Assembly: GCA_031404015.1 (NCBI GenBank) | Contig: JANNGT010000053.1 | Location: 1 to 10,762 of the forward strand | Direction: 5' to 3' | Origin: RPQJ01 sp031404015 | Lineage (GTDB): Bacteria > Pseudomonadota > Gammaproteobacteria > Steroidobacterales > Steroidobacteraceae | Length of the DNA stretch: 10,762 nucleotides | In this document: in pieces, positions 1 to 6,771 of the stretch | Position numbering within the stretch: the first letter of the stretch is position 1 | How the letters are laid out: each line of letters starts with the position of its first letter | The notes under the pieces: generated by a model | Database searches by the model: none | Told to the model about the DNA's origin: nothing | Seen by the model: only the letters and a program-made list of their open reading frames with translations | Position numbers and translations under genes: made by a program

Positions 1-122
1 CGGCTGAACTGCTCGGAGTTCTGCGCGGTCTGCGCCATGATCAGGATGGCAGCAAGCCAGAGGAGGCCCCCGAGTCCCATGGTCACCGCGGTGGCGGCGC
101 GTTTTACGGTCGCAGCGTCCAC
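1..122 (-). CDS. ntrY: NtrY-like sensor histidine kinase, N-terminal fragment (runs off the window)
   Basis: Only about 40 codons are present, because the reading frame leaves the window at base 1. The frame has no stop and encodes a short basic segment (VKRAAT), a hydrophobic transmembrane stretch (GLGGLLWLAAILIMA) and then TAQNSEQFSR. A hydrophobic helix followed by QNSE-x-F is typical of the first membrane segment of NtrY-family nitrogen-related sensor kinases, and ntrY often follows the DUF4390 gene in this group. The start is uncertain. A GTG at 122-120 gives a basic cap before the helix and overlaps the DUF4390 gene by 19 bases. An ATG at 80-78 would start just before the helix. No clear Shine-Dalgarno sequence decides between them. 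It is probably the last gene seen of the def-fmt-rsmB-DUF4390 operon. The kinase domain is not visible, so the assignment rests on the signature and the context. Confidence 0.6.
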   Translation of the reverse strand, partial: MDAATVKRAATAVTMGLGGLLWLAAILIMAQTAQNSEQFS

Positions 123-709
123 GACTTCCACTCGCTCTCGGTGCTCCAGTCGTCGGTCCAGAACAGCAGCCAGCCCAGGACGTCCGGCGCTGTGTTCATC
201 CCGAGGACGGCGCGGATCCGACCTTCATAGACCGGGCCATCGGTCAGCAGCGCCGCGTCGATCACAGGCAAGCCGCGTAACTCGCTGATGCGGTCCAGGG
301 CGGCCTGCATGGAGCCGAAATCGACCTGCTCCCCGGTGTTCAGGTTCTTGACGAGGTAGCGCTGGCTCAGCGCGTGATAGCTCACCTCATAGCGTTGCTC
401 GAGCGTCGCCACGCCCGCATCGGGCATGTACCTGCGCACGCGGCTGACCGTGACGTCATAAGTGAGCCGGAGCGTCAGACCGGACTCGACGGCCCTGCGC
501 GCCCCCTCGGGCAGAATCAATTCGAGTTTCGCGTCGAGCTCGTAGACGCCTTCGTCGACGGCGGCCGCAGCCTCCAGGATCGTCAGCCGGGATTCATCCT
601 GGGCGCTCGCCACCGGCGCTGCCGTTGCAATTAAGCACAGGCCGACCCACGCAGCACAGCGCGCCAAAAATGGCGATTTGCGCGGGACGGAAGGGAAGCT
701 GTAGCTCAT
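104..709 (-). CDS. DUF4390 domain-containing secreted protein
   Basis: This 201-residue protein has an N-terminal signal peptide: basic PRKSP, hydrophobic core around residues 17-34, and a likely cleavage after ASA at residue 36. The mature part is therefore expected in the periplasm. The rest looks beta-rich (YELDAKLELILPEGAR, LRLTYDVTVSR) and ends in a Trp-rich segment (WLLFWTDDWSTESEW). Both features are characteristic of the DUF4390 family, whose molecular function is unknown. The gene lies between rsmB and an ntrY-like gene, the usual place for this family, which suggests a link to NtrY sensing or the cell envelope (inference). The ATG at 709 is chosen because it leads straight into the signal peptide. 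A TTG at 718-716 in the same frame is a possible alternative. The start lies 9 bases after the rsmB stop and lacks a well-spaced Shine-Dalgarno sequence, so translational coupling to rsmB is likely. Confidence 0.85.
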   Translation of the reverse strand: MSYSFPSVPRKSPFLARCAAWVGLCLIATAAPVASAQDESRLTILEAAAAVDEGVYELDAKLELILPEGARRAVESGLTLRLTYDVTVSRVRRYMPDAGVATLEQRYEVSYHALSQRYLVKNLNTGEQVDFGSMQAALDRISELRGLPVIDAALLTDGPVYEGRIRAVLGMNTAPDVLGWLLFWTDDWSTESEWKSWTLRP

Positions 710-718
710 TTCCAACAA

Positions 719-2044
719 TCATAGCGGCTTGGCCAGGCAAGCATAATAGAACCCGTCCATGTCCGACTCACCTGGCAGCACCTGGTAGCCGGGCCCTGCG
801 CTCGCGGGGCGGGCCGGCCACGCCCGGGTGAGCTCAGGGGTCAGGTCGGTGCCGGTGTTACGGTTCAGGAAAGCTCCGACCACCTGCTCGTTTTCGGCGG
901 CGAGCACCGAACAGCTCGTATAGAGCAGACGGCCGCCCGGCTTGACCACGTTCCATGCCGCCGCCAGCAGGTTCGCCTGCCTGCGTGCGAGGGCCGGCAC
1001 GTCCTTGGCCCGCCGCAACACCTTGATGTCCGGATGACGCCGGATCACGCCGGTGGCAGAGCACGGTACGTCGAGCAGGACGCGGTCGTACGGCCGCCCG
1101 TCCCACCAACCCCGGGTGTTTTCGAGGTCGGCCGCCAGCAAGTGGGCCTTCAGGCCGAGCCGGTCGAGGTTCTCCTGCACGCGCACCAGCCGTGCCTGGG
1201 AGACGTCCAGCGCGGTGACCTCCGCCTGGCCGTTCGTGCGTTCGAGCACGTGGCAGGTTTTGCCCCCCGGCGCGGCGCACGCGTCGAGGATGCGTTCGCC
1301 CTCCTTTGGGTCCAGGAGTTCCGTCGCAAGCTGGGCGGCCGCGTCCTGCACGGAAAGCCGGCCGTCCATGAACCCGGGCAACGAGCGCACGTCGGTGGGC
1401 GGCGATACCTGCAGCGCGTCGGGGGCGAACGGGTGCGTGGTCACCTTAAAGCCCGCCTCGGTCAATTCCGTCCTGGCCCAGGCGAGGTCCCCGCGCATGG
1501 TGTTCACGCGCAGCCACAGTGGCGGGTGGACGTTGTTGGCATCCAGTGCGGCGATGGCGGCCTCGCCACGGTCGGCGCGCAATGCCTCGACGAACCAGCG
1601 CGGATGCGCGGTGCGCAGGGCCAGGTCACGGTCGATCGCGTGCAGGATGTCGGCCTGCTCGCGCTGAAAACGCCGCAGCACCGCGTTCACGAACCCGGCC
1701 GCCTTCTCGAATCCCAGCACGCGAGCCGCACTGACGGTTTCCGAAACGGCCGCGTGCTCGGCCGTCTCGCCGGCAATCAGCTGGAACAGGCCGATCTCGA
1801 GCAGGGCCCGCAGGCGCGGCGCGAGTTGATCGGGCGAGCGCGTTGCCAGTGCGTTCAGGATCGCGGCAAGCCGCACGTGCCAGCGCAGTGTGCCGTAGCA
1901 CAACGAGCGCTTGAGGCCGCGCACCGAACCTTCGTCGCTTTCTGCAGCGAGCAGTTCATCGAGCGATCGGCCTTCGTCCAGCACCGCGGCGACAATGATG
2001 GCCGCGGATGCGCGTGCTTCAGCCGGACCGGTGGAGCCACTCAT
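719..2044 (-). CDS. rsmB: 16S rRNA (cytosine-967-C5)-methyltransferase RsmB
   Basis: RsmB (Sun/Fmu) uses S-adenosylmethionine to methylate C5 of cytosine 967 in 16S rRNA. The 441-residue product fits the family length (429 in E. coli). Residues 1-140 form the NusB-like RNA-binding domain, with LLEIGLFQLI and FVNAVLRRF. The C-terminal half is the Rossmann methyltransferase. The SAM-binding motif DACAAPGGKT is at 254-263, motif IV LLDVPCSATG carries Cys328, and motif VI YTSCSV carries Cys378. In this family the motif VI cysteine is the nucleophile and the motif IV cysteine helps product release. The ATG at 2044 is preferred over the in-frame ATG at 2065, because it forms a 4-base ATGA overlap with the fmt stop, indicating translational coupling. 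The gene belongs to the def-fmt-rsmB operon. Confidence 0.96.
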   Translation of the reverse strand: MSGSTGPAEARASAAIIVAAVLDEGRSLDELLAAESDEGSVRGLKRSLCYGTLRWHVRLAAILNALATRSPDQLAPRLRALLEIGLFQLIAGETAEHAAVSETVSAARVLGFEKAAGFVNAVLRRFQREQADILHAIDRDLALRTAHPRWFVEALRADRGEAAIAALDANNVHPPLWLRVNTMRGDLAWARTELTEAGFKVTTHPFAPDALQVSPPTDVRSLPGFMDGRLSVQDAAAQLATELLDPKEGERILDACAAPGGKTCHVLERTNGQAEVTALDVSQARLVRVQENLDRLGLKAHLLAADLENTRGWWDGRPYDRVLLDVPCSATGVIRRHPDIKVLRRAKDVPALARRQANLLAAAWNVVKPGGRLLYTSCSVLAAENEQVVGAFLNRNTGTDLTPELTRAWPARPASAGPGYQVLPGESDMDGFYYACLAKPL

Positions 2045-2994
2045 GCGATCACCTTGCCGAAACATGTGCCGGCCAGCAGCCTGGAATTGAGTACCTCGCG
2101 CGCCGGCAGCGGCTTGCGGCCCGGGAACTGGAGCTTGAGAATCTCGAGCAGGCCGTCGCCGGTCTGCACGATGAGCTGGCCTTCGGCTGCACTTACCACG
2201 GCGCCGGGGCTTGCGCCGGAGGACGACCCCCCCGGTGTCGGGCGCGCTTCCCAGATCCTGACCTGTTCATCGCCGAGCAGCGTTTCGGCCACAGGCCACG
2301 GGTTGAATGCGCGCACCTGCCTGTCGATTCTCACTGCGGACTGGCTCCATTCGATGCGCGCCTCTTCCTTTTTAATCTTGGCTGCATAGGTGGCGCCGCT
2401 GGCCAGTTGCGGCGTTGCCCGCAGCGTGCCGTCGAGCAGGCCCTGCACCGCTGCAACGATGGCTTCGGCGCCGAGCGGCGCGAGTCGATCATGCAGTTCG
2501 CCGCCCGTCTCGTGCGGGCCAATCGCGAGTTCACGACGCAACAACTCCGGTCCAGTGTCGAGACCGGCCTCCATCTGCATGATCGCAACGCCAGTGCGCT
2601 CGTCGCCTGCAAGGATGGCGCGCTGGATGGGCGCGGCCCCGCGCCAGCGCGGCAGCAACGACGCGTGGATGTTGAGACAGCCGAGACGCGGGACATCGAG
2701 CACAGCCTGCGGCAACAACAGGCCGTATGCCACGACGACCATGAGGTCCGGCGCGTACGCGGCCAGCCGCGCGTGCGCCTCGGGTGTTTTGAGTGTCGAC
2801 GGCTGCTCGACAGGTAGACCCAGCGTCAGGGCCCGTTGCTTGACCGCACTCGCATTCAGCGCCCTGCCGCGCCCCGCAGGACGATCTGGCTGCGTGTACA
2901 CGGCGACCAGCGCGTGCCCCGAATCGTGCAATGCCTGCAGGGCCGGCACCGAAAACCCTGGCGTACCGGCAAAGACGATGCGGAGCGATGGCAT
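2041..2994 (-). CDS. fmt: Methionyl-tRNA formyltransferase
   Basis: Fmt transfers a formyl group from 10-formyltetrahydrofolate to Met-tRNA(fMet), making the bacterial initiator tRNA in the cytoplasm. The 317-residue protein has the N-terminal formyltransferase domain, beginning LRIVFAGTPGFSVPAL. The catalytic triad is visible as Asn108 and His110 (CLNIHASLLPRWRGAAPI) and Asp146 (GLDTGP), matching Asn106, His108 and Asp144 of E. coli Fmt. The C-terminal OB-like domain, from about residue 210, includes RAFNPWPVAET. The start ATG at 2994-2992 overlaps the last base of the def stop (TGATG). The stop overlaps the rsmB start by 4 bases. Fmt and Def act in sequence on the same formyl group, so their pairing is functional as well as syntenic. 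Nothing in the sequence suggests damage. Confidence 0.97.
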   Translation of the reverse strand: MPSLRIVFAGTPGFSVPALQALHDSGHALVAVYTQPDRPAGRGRALNASAVKQRALTLGLPVEQPSTLKTPEAHARLAAYAPDLMVVVAYGLLLPQAVLDVPRLGCLNIHASLLPRWRGAAPIQRAILAGDERTGVAIMQMEAGLDTGPELLRRELAIGPHETGGELHDRLAPLGAEAIVAAVQGLLDGTLRATPQLASGATYAAKIKKEEARIEWSQSAVRIDRQVRAFNPWPVAETLLGDEQVRIWEARPTPGGSSSGASPGAVVSAAEGQLIVQTGDGLLEILKLQFPGRKPLPAREVLNSRLLAGTCFGKVIA

Positions 2995-3536
2995 CAAAGT
3001 GCGGGCGTTCCGACTCGCTCGTTGACGGCGGGGCGATTGCGCTTTTCTTTCTCGAGCTTTTTGCGGATGCGGGTGCGCTTGAGCTCGGAGAGGTAGTCGA
3101 CGAACAGCTTGCCGTCGAGGTGATCGATCTCGTGCTGTATGCACACGGACAGCAGCCCTGCTGCATCCAGTTCGAAGGGCTTGCCGTCGCGGCCCAGCGC
3201 GCGCACGCGGATCTTTTCGGAGCGGGCCGTGATGGGCGTGTCGTAGATGCCGGGCACGGACAGGCACCCCTCCTCCGCTTCCTGCGACCCTGCACGCTCG
3301 ATGATCTGCGGATTGACGAGGACCAGCGGCTCGCTCTTGTCCGGGCTCACGTCCACCACGACCAGGCGCTGGTGGAAATCGACCTGCGTGGCGGCCAGGC
3401 CGATGCCCGGAGCGGCGTACATCGTCTCGAACATGTCGTCGATCAGCTGCCGCAGCCGGTCGTCCACACGCTCCACCGGCACTGCTTTGGTACGCAGTCG
3501 CGGGTCTGGATACTCAAGGATGGTGAGCTTCGCCAT
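2994..3536 (-). CDS. def: Peptide deformylase
   Basis: Def is a metal-dependent hydrolase that removes the N-formyl group from the first methionine of new proteins. The 180-residue protein has all three family motifs: GIGLAATQ (44-51), EGCLS (89-93) and QHEIDHLDG (134-142). Cys91, His135 and His139 are the expected metal ligands and Glu136 the catalytic acid/base. The N-terminus (MAKLTILEYPDPRLR) is the standard one, which fixes the ATG at 3536. The tail after residue 153 is rich in Lys and Arg. This is the first gene of the leftward operon. The AT-rich bases just upstream are the most likely promoter, and its stop overlaps the fmt start by one base. The ribosome binding site is modest (AAAGA close to the ATG). 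Confidence 0.97.
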   Translation of the reverse strand: MAKLTILEYPDPRLRTKAVPVERVDDRLRQLIDDMFETMYAAPGIGLAATQVDFHQRLVVVDVSPDKSEPLVLVNPQIIERAGSQEAEEGCLSVPGIYDTPITARSEKIRVRALGRDGKPFELDAAGLLSVCIQHEIDHLDGKLFVDYLSELKRTRIRKKLEKEKRNRPAVNERVGTPAL

Positions 3537-3590
3537 TCTTTTGAAAATACTGCTAAAGTTATGTCGCGATTGAATTAAATGCCTGAAAAC
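3537..3590 (-). promoter_or_regulatory. Probable promoter region of the def-fmt-rsmB operon
   Basis: This stretch is clearly richer in A and T than its surroundings and lies directly upstream of def, the first gene of the leftward operon. On the minus strand it contains -10-like hexamers such as CATAAC and TAACTT, with TTTTCAGG and TTCAAT runs further upstream. No pair of hexamers matches the sigma-70 consensus well enough to name the exact promoter. The call rests on position and composition. Confidence 0.35.
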
Positions 3591-3593
3591 GGA

Positions 3594-3621
3594 CCGCTGG
3601 ACACTCGTCGCCGTCCAGCGG
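3594..3621. repeat. 9-bp inverted repeat in the def/LysM divergent region
   Basis: CCGCTGGAC (3594-3602) and GTCCAGCGG (3613-3621) are perfect inverted copies separated by 10 bases. Read on the minus strand, the hairpin is followed after three bases by GTTTTC, so it could act as a weak terminator or attenuator ahead of def. Read as DNA, it could be an operator between the two divergent genes. The sequence does not distinguish these roles. Confidence 0.6.
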
Positions 3622-3670
3622 GATGGCACGACTGAGACGTGGTCGGCAGCGGCCACAGGGCAGGGCGGAT

Positions 3671-3713
3671 TATAAGGCGATGGTCGCGACCCCGATACCC
3701 GATGGAGAGAGGG
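3671..3713 (+). promoter_or_regulatory. -10-like element and ribosome binding site upstream of the LysM gene
   Basis: TATAAG (3671-3676) matches five of six bases of the sigma-70 -10 consensus, but no convincing -35 hexamer sits 16-18 bases upstream. GGAGAG at 3704-3709 is a good Shine-Dalgarno sequence, ending 4 bases before the ATG at 3714. It decides that start over the in-frame ATG at 3702 and the upstream GTG at 3639. Confidence 0.35.
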
Positions 3714-4943
3714 ATGGCTCGTACCCTTCGACTTGATTCGATCCCGCTGCTTGCACCGCGCTGGTTGCGGACACTGCTGCTCGCCGTGGCCGTTGCAGGC
3801 CTCGGCGCAGGCGCCATGGCCCCACCGGCTGCGCTGGCGCAGGCCGACTCTGGCCGCTCGATGTCCGTGCCCATTTCGCCGGACGCGCCCGAGCGTTATG
3901 TCGTCAAGCAGGGCGACACGCTGTGGGACATCTCCGCGATGTACCTCAAGGACCCGTGGTTCTGGCCGGAAATCTGGCACGTCAACCCGTCGATCCGTAA
4001 CCCGCACCTGATCTATCCGGGTGACGTGCTCTATTTCTCTTACGTCGACGGCAAGCCGCGCGTCTCGCTCGAAGCCGCGAGCGCCATGCGATTGTCGCCT
4101 GAGGTGCGCACGTCGCCCCTCACCGGCGCAATCCGGGCGATTCCGTACGGCCTGCTCATGGATTTCGTCGGCCGGCCCAGCCTTCTCTCGAAGGACGACC
4201 TAAAAAACCAGCCCTACGTCGTGGGCATGCGCGATCGCCACATCATTGGTTCGAGCAACAATGAAGTGTACGTGCGCGAACTCAACAACCCAGCCGCTGG
4301 CACGCCGTACAACATCGTCGCGGTGGGCGAAAAGCTGTACGACCCCGACGATGGCGACCTGATCGGCTACGTCGGCCATTACGCAGGCACGGGTGAAGTG
4401 ATCCAGTCCACCGGAGCGGTGGTGCCTGGCAGCGACTCGGTGTTCGACATGAAACGCGAAGAACCGATCACGCACCTGCGCGTGACGGAAGTCGGCCGCG
4501 AAATCATGCAGGGCGACAAGGTGTTCCCGGCCCTGGTCGACATCGGCGCCGATTTCGTGCCGTCGCCGCCGGCAAACGACAAGGTCCTTGGGCAGATCGT
4601 GGCGATCGTCGACGGCGTCTCCGTGGCGGGCAAATACCAGGTGGTCGCGGTCAACCGCGGCAAGAAGCACGGTCTCGTTCCGGGCAACGTGCTGGGTGTG
4701 TTCTACCGCGGCGAAGCAATCCGGGATCGCTATGACCGCCAGAGCTGGTCGGCCTTTACGGCCAATTACGACACGGTGCGCCTGCCCGACGAGCGCAGCG
4801 CAACGATCATGCTGTTCACTGTCAGGGACCGCGTCAGCTACGGCCTCGTGATGCAGGCGTCGCAGATCATCCGCAAGGGCGACTTCATCGCGCATCCGCA
4901 GTACGGGCACAAGGAAGGCGGCAGCACCGACTTCACGAAGTAG
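3714..4943 (+). CDS. tsaP: Secreted LysM peptidoglycan-binding protein, candidate TsaP
   Basis: The 409-residue protein begins with a signal peptide: basic N-region, hydrophobic core LLLAVAVAGLGAGA, likely cleavage after ALA at residue 42. A LysM domain follows at about 61-108, with YVVKQGDTLWDIS and NPHLIYPGDVLYF. LysM domains bind peptidoglycan glycan chains. The remaining 300 residues have no motif I can name with certainty, but contain beta-rich segments such as KVLGQIVAIVDG and HGLVPGNVLGVFYRG. A signal peptide, one N-terminal LysM and a long C-terminal region, sited between def and dprA, is the layout of P. aeruginosa PA0020 and of TsaP. TsaP is the protein that links the type IV pilus secretin PilQ to the cell wall. 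LysM and secretion are seen in the sequence; the TsaP identity is inferred from layout and synteny. It is probably monocistronic, because a terminator-like hairpin follows directly. Confidence 0.85.
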   Translation: MARTLRLDSIPLLAPRWLRTLLLAVAVAGLGAGAMAPPAALAQADSGRSMSVPISPDAPERYVVKQGDTLWDISAMYLKDPWFWPEIWHVNPSIRNPHLIYPGDVLYFSYVDGKPRVSLEAASAMRLSPEVRTSPLTGAIRAIPYGLLMDFVGRPSLLSKDDLKNQPYVVGMRDRHIIGSSNNEVYVRELNNPAAGTPYNIVAVGEKLYDPDDGDLIGYVGHYAGTGEVIQSTGAVVPGSDSVFDMKREEPITHLRVTEVGREIMQGDKVFPALVDIGADFVPSPPANDKVLGQIVAIVDGVSVAGKYQVVAVNRGKKHGLVPGNVLGVFYRGEAIRDRYDRQSWSAFTANYDTVRLPDERSATIMLFTVRDRVSYGLVMQASQIIRKGDFIAHPQYGHKEGGSTDFTK

Positions 4944-4951
4944 CGTTGCAT

Positions 4952-4986
4952 GGCTGAACGCAGTTCTCTGCGTTCAGCCCAGTTTT
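4952..4986 (+). terminator. Rho-independent terminator after the LysM gene
   Basis: GGCTGAACGCA (4952-4962) pairs perfectly with TGCGTTCAGCC (4969-4979) around a 6-base loop. TTTT follows three bases later (4983-4986). The 11-bp stem starts 9 bases after the LysM stop codon. The short T-run makes termination plausible but perhaps incomplete. Confidence 0.75.
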
Positions 4987-4990
4987 GCAG

Positions 4991-5024
4991 GAGCCTGCCG
5001 GGAGCAATGCCCGGTAGGCTCTTT
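4991..5024 (+). promoter_or_regulatory. Second strong hairpin, covering the dprA ribosome binding site
   Basis: GAGCCTGCCGGG (4991-5002) pairs with CCCGGTAGGCTC (5010-5021) over 12 positions, including one G-U wobble, around a 7-base loop. Only TTT follows. The best ribosome binding site for dprA, AGG at 5016-5018, lies within the 3' arm, so the folded RNA would hide it. It may be a second terminator in tandem with 4952-4986, or a translational control hairpin. Confidence 0.6.
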
Positions 5025-5028
5025 GCGT

Positions 5029-6153
5029 ATGGACGACCCCGAACGCTGGCTGGCCCTCGCGCATGCACCGGGCCTGCACGCAGGCCAGGTGCAGGAATGG
5101 CTGGGTCAGGGCGCATCACCACTCGAGCTGCTGCGCCAATCACCGGCGACGCTCGCCGCGCTCGGCTTGGGCCATGCAGCGATCCGCGCATTGCATAAAC
5201 CGGACGCGACCTCGATCGCGGCGGACCTGCACTGGCTGCGCGGCTCGGCGCGGCGCTCGTTGGTTGGCTGGGGCACGCTTGACTACCCGTCGCTGCTCTG
5301 CGGGATTCCCGATGCGCCGCTGGTGTTGTACGTCGAAGGGAACGTCTCCGCGCTGGCGATGCCGCAGCTGGCCATCGTCGGCAGCCGCAATCCCACCGCA
5401 CTTGGCCGCGACACCGCGCTGCAGTTCGCGCGCCATCTGGGTCAGGGCGGCTTCACGATCACCAGCGGACTGGCTTTGGGGATCGATGCAGCCGCCCATC
5501 GCGGCGCGCTCGCGGCCGGTGCACGTACGGTGGCCGTGGTCGGGCGAGGGCTCGATGCCGTCTACCCTGCCGAGAACGCGGAGTTGGCCCGCGACATCAT
5601 CGCGAGCCACGGTGCTTGCGTGACGGACCTGCCGATCGGGACGCCGCCGCTCAAGCACAACTTCCCGCGTCGCAACCGGATCCTCAGCGGCCTGGCCGTC
5701 GGCACGCTCGTGGTCGAGGCGGCCCTGGCGAGCGGGTCTCTCATCACGGCCCGGCTCGCCGCGGAGCAGGGCCGCGAGGTGTTCGCCATCCCGGGCTCCA
5801 TTCACAACCCGTTGGTGCGCGGATGCCACAAGTTGTTGCGCCAAGGGGCGAAGCTGGTCGAGACGGTCGATGATATCTTCGCTGAATTGGGTCCTATCCT
5901 CGGCGAATTACGACGTAACGGAGAGGAAAGTGTGCAGCGAGAACCGGCTGCGCCGACGCCGCGGTTGGACAAGGAGTATGAAATCCTGTTAGATGCGCTC
6001 GGCTTCGAGTCGGCCGGGCTCGACACTCTCGTGGTCCGGACAGGCCTGAATGCCGGGGCAGTCGCCTCGATGCTGCTGATCCTGGAGCTCGATGGCCGGG
6101 TACAACATCAGCCGGGCGGTCGTTTCAGCCGCCGGTTGCCGGGGAAGGTGTGA
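5029..6153 (+). CDS. dprA: DNA-processing protein DprA (Smf)
   Basis: DprA binds incoming single-stranded DNA during natural transformation and loads RecA on it; it is widespread even in species not known to be competent. The 374-residue protein has three parts: an N-terminal helical SAM/HhH-like domain (about 1-70), the Rossmann-like DprA core (about 78-290) and a C-terminal winged-helix domain (about 313-370). Core signatures are LAIVGSRNPT (114-123), ITSGLALGIDAAAHRGAL (144-161), GTPPLKHNFPRRNRILSGL (204-222) and EAALASGSLITA. The start is ATG 5029, because an in-frame TTG at 5023 lies at the foot of the upstream hairpin and has no ribosome binding site. CVTDLPIG replaces the more usual SEFPLG-type segment, a minor difference. 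The stop overlaps the smg start, so the two are co-translated. Confidence 0.95.
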   Translation: MDDPERWLALAHAPGLHAGQVQEWLGQGASPLELLRQSPATLAALGLGHAAIRALHKPDATSIAADLHWLRGSARRSLVGWGTLDYPSLLCGIPDAPLVLYVEGNVSALAMPQLAIVGSRNPTALGRDTALQFARHLGQGGFTITSGLALGIDAAAHRGALAAGARTVAVVGRGLDAVYPAENAELARDIIASHGACVTDLPIGTPPLKHNFPRRNRILSGLAVGTLVVEAALASGSLITARLAAEQGREVFAIPGSIHNPLVRGCHKLLRQGAKLVETVDDIFAELGPILGELRRNGEESVQREPAAPTPRLDKEYEILLDALGFESAGLDTLVVRTGLNAGAVASMLLILELDGRVQHQPGGRFSRRLPGKV

Positions 6154-6632
6154 TGAAGGAAGGCGTTCTCGACATTCTGATCTACCTGTTCGAGAACTAC
6201 TTCGACGCCGAGACCGAAGATGGCTTTGAACCCGACCGCGACACACTGAAGGTCGAACTCGAAAAAGCCGGTTTTCCGGGATCGGAAGTGGAGCGGGCGC
6301 TGTGCTGGCTGGAAGAGCTGGCAGCGGACCCCGACAGGCTGCAGCCCACCCCGACTTCCCGCGCGATCCGTGTGTTCGCCGCGCTCGAGCAGGCGCGGCT
6401 GGATACAGATTGCCGCGGCTACCTGGTCCATCTGGAACAGGTGGGCATCCTGTCGCCGACGCAGCGCGAACTGGTCATCGATCGCCTGATGGCGCTCGAA
6501 GGCGACGAGATCGACATCGACAAGTTGAAATGGGTGGTGCTGATGGTGCTCTTCAGCCAGCCCGGGCAGGAGACAGCGTTCTCCCGCATGGAAGACCTCG
6601 TGTTCGAAGACCACAGCGGGGCGATCCACTAG
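6153..6632 (+). CDS. smg: Smg family protein (DUF494)
   Basis: The 159-residue protein has the typical Smg start, VLDILIYLFENYFDAE, and matches the family length (about 157 in E. coli). It looks mostly helical and acidic, with no signal peptide, so it is expected in the cytoplasm. The molecular role of Smg is not established; its constant position behind dprA is the main clue. The ATG at 6153 shares one base with the dprA stop (TGATG), with GGGGAAGG at 6141-6148 as ribosome binding site. A GTG at 6150 directly before it is possible but less likely. The strong terminator at 6772-6800 probably ends the dprA-smg transcript. Confidence 0.93.
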   Translation: MKEGVLDILIYLFENYFDAETEDGFEPDRDTLKVELEKAGFPGSEVERALCWLEELAADPDRLQPTPTSRAIRVFAALEQARLDTDCRGYLVHLEQVGILSPTQRELVIDRLMALEGDEIDIDKLKWVVLMVLFSQPGQETAFSRMEDLVFEDHSGAIH

Positions 6633-6638
6633 GAAAGG

Positions 6639-6674
6639 GCAGGAAGTGCAGGAAGTGCAGGAAGTGCAGGAAGT
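6639..6674 (+). repeat. Tandem repeat, four copies of a 9-base unit
   Basis: GCAGGAAGT occurs four times head to tail with no mismatch, starting 7 bases after the smg stop. It runs directly into the heptamer array that follows, sharing the GT junction. Period 9 would allow translation in one frame as repeated Cys-Arg-Lys, but no gene supports that reading. Confidence 0.95.
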
Positions 6675-6758
6675 GATTAGCGATCAGTGATTAGCGATTA
6701 GATAAGAGGCGATTGCCCGGGACTGCTCACTAATCACTGATCACTAATCACTAATCAC
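6673..6758. repeat. Inverted arrays of a 7-base repeat between smg and topA
   Basis: The left arm (6673-6700) has four 7-base units: GTGATTA, GCGATCA, GTGATTA, GCGATTA. The right arm (6731-6758) has four units of the complement: TAATCAC, TGATCAC, TAATCAC, TAATCAC. The best alignment pairs 6673-6694 with 6730-6751, giving 22 positions with one mismatch and a 35-base loop. The element could form a long hairpin in RNA or a cruciform in DNA. It contains no gene, and no recognised insertion-sequence end is visible. Confidence 0.9.
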
Positions 6759-6771
6759 TAGTCGTCACGGC

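Noticed and set aside
1034..2389. Plus-strand open frame of 451 codons opposite rsmB and fmt
   Set aside because: It runs antisense to two clearly recognised genes, its protein looks like compositional shadow (Arg/Gly/Ala/Val-rich, no motif), and long antisense frames are common in GC-rich coding DNA.
4200..4910. Minus-strand open frame of 236 codons opposite the LysM gene
   Set aside because: It is a shadow of the codon pattern of the LysM gene, with no ribosome binding site and no family signature.
6302..6676. Frame over smg ending in repeated Cys-Arg-Lys from the 9-base repeat
   Set aside because: It is out of frame with the well-supported smg gene; the peptide repeat is just the tandem DNA repeat read through.
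6713..6741. topA promoter with TTGCCC as -35
   Set aside because: No acceptable -10 hexamer lies at 16-18 bases; the TAATCA sequences nearby are part of the heptamer repeat and at the wrong spacing.
6639..6758. CRISPR array
   Set aside because: The units are only 9 and 7 bases with no spacers between them and no cas genes nearby.
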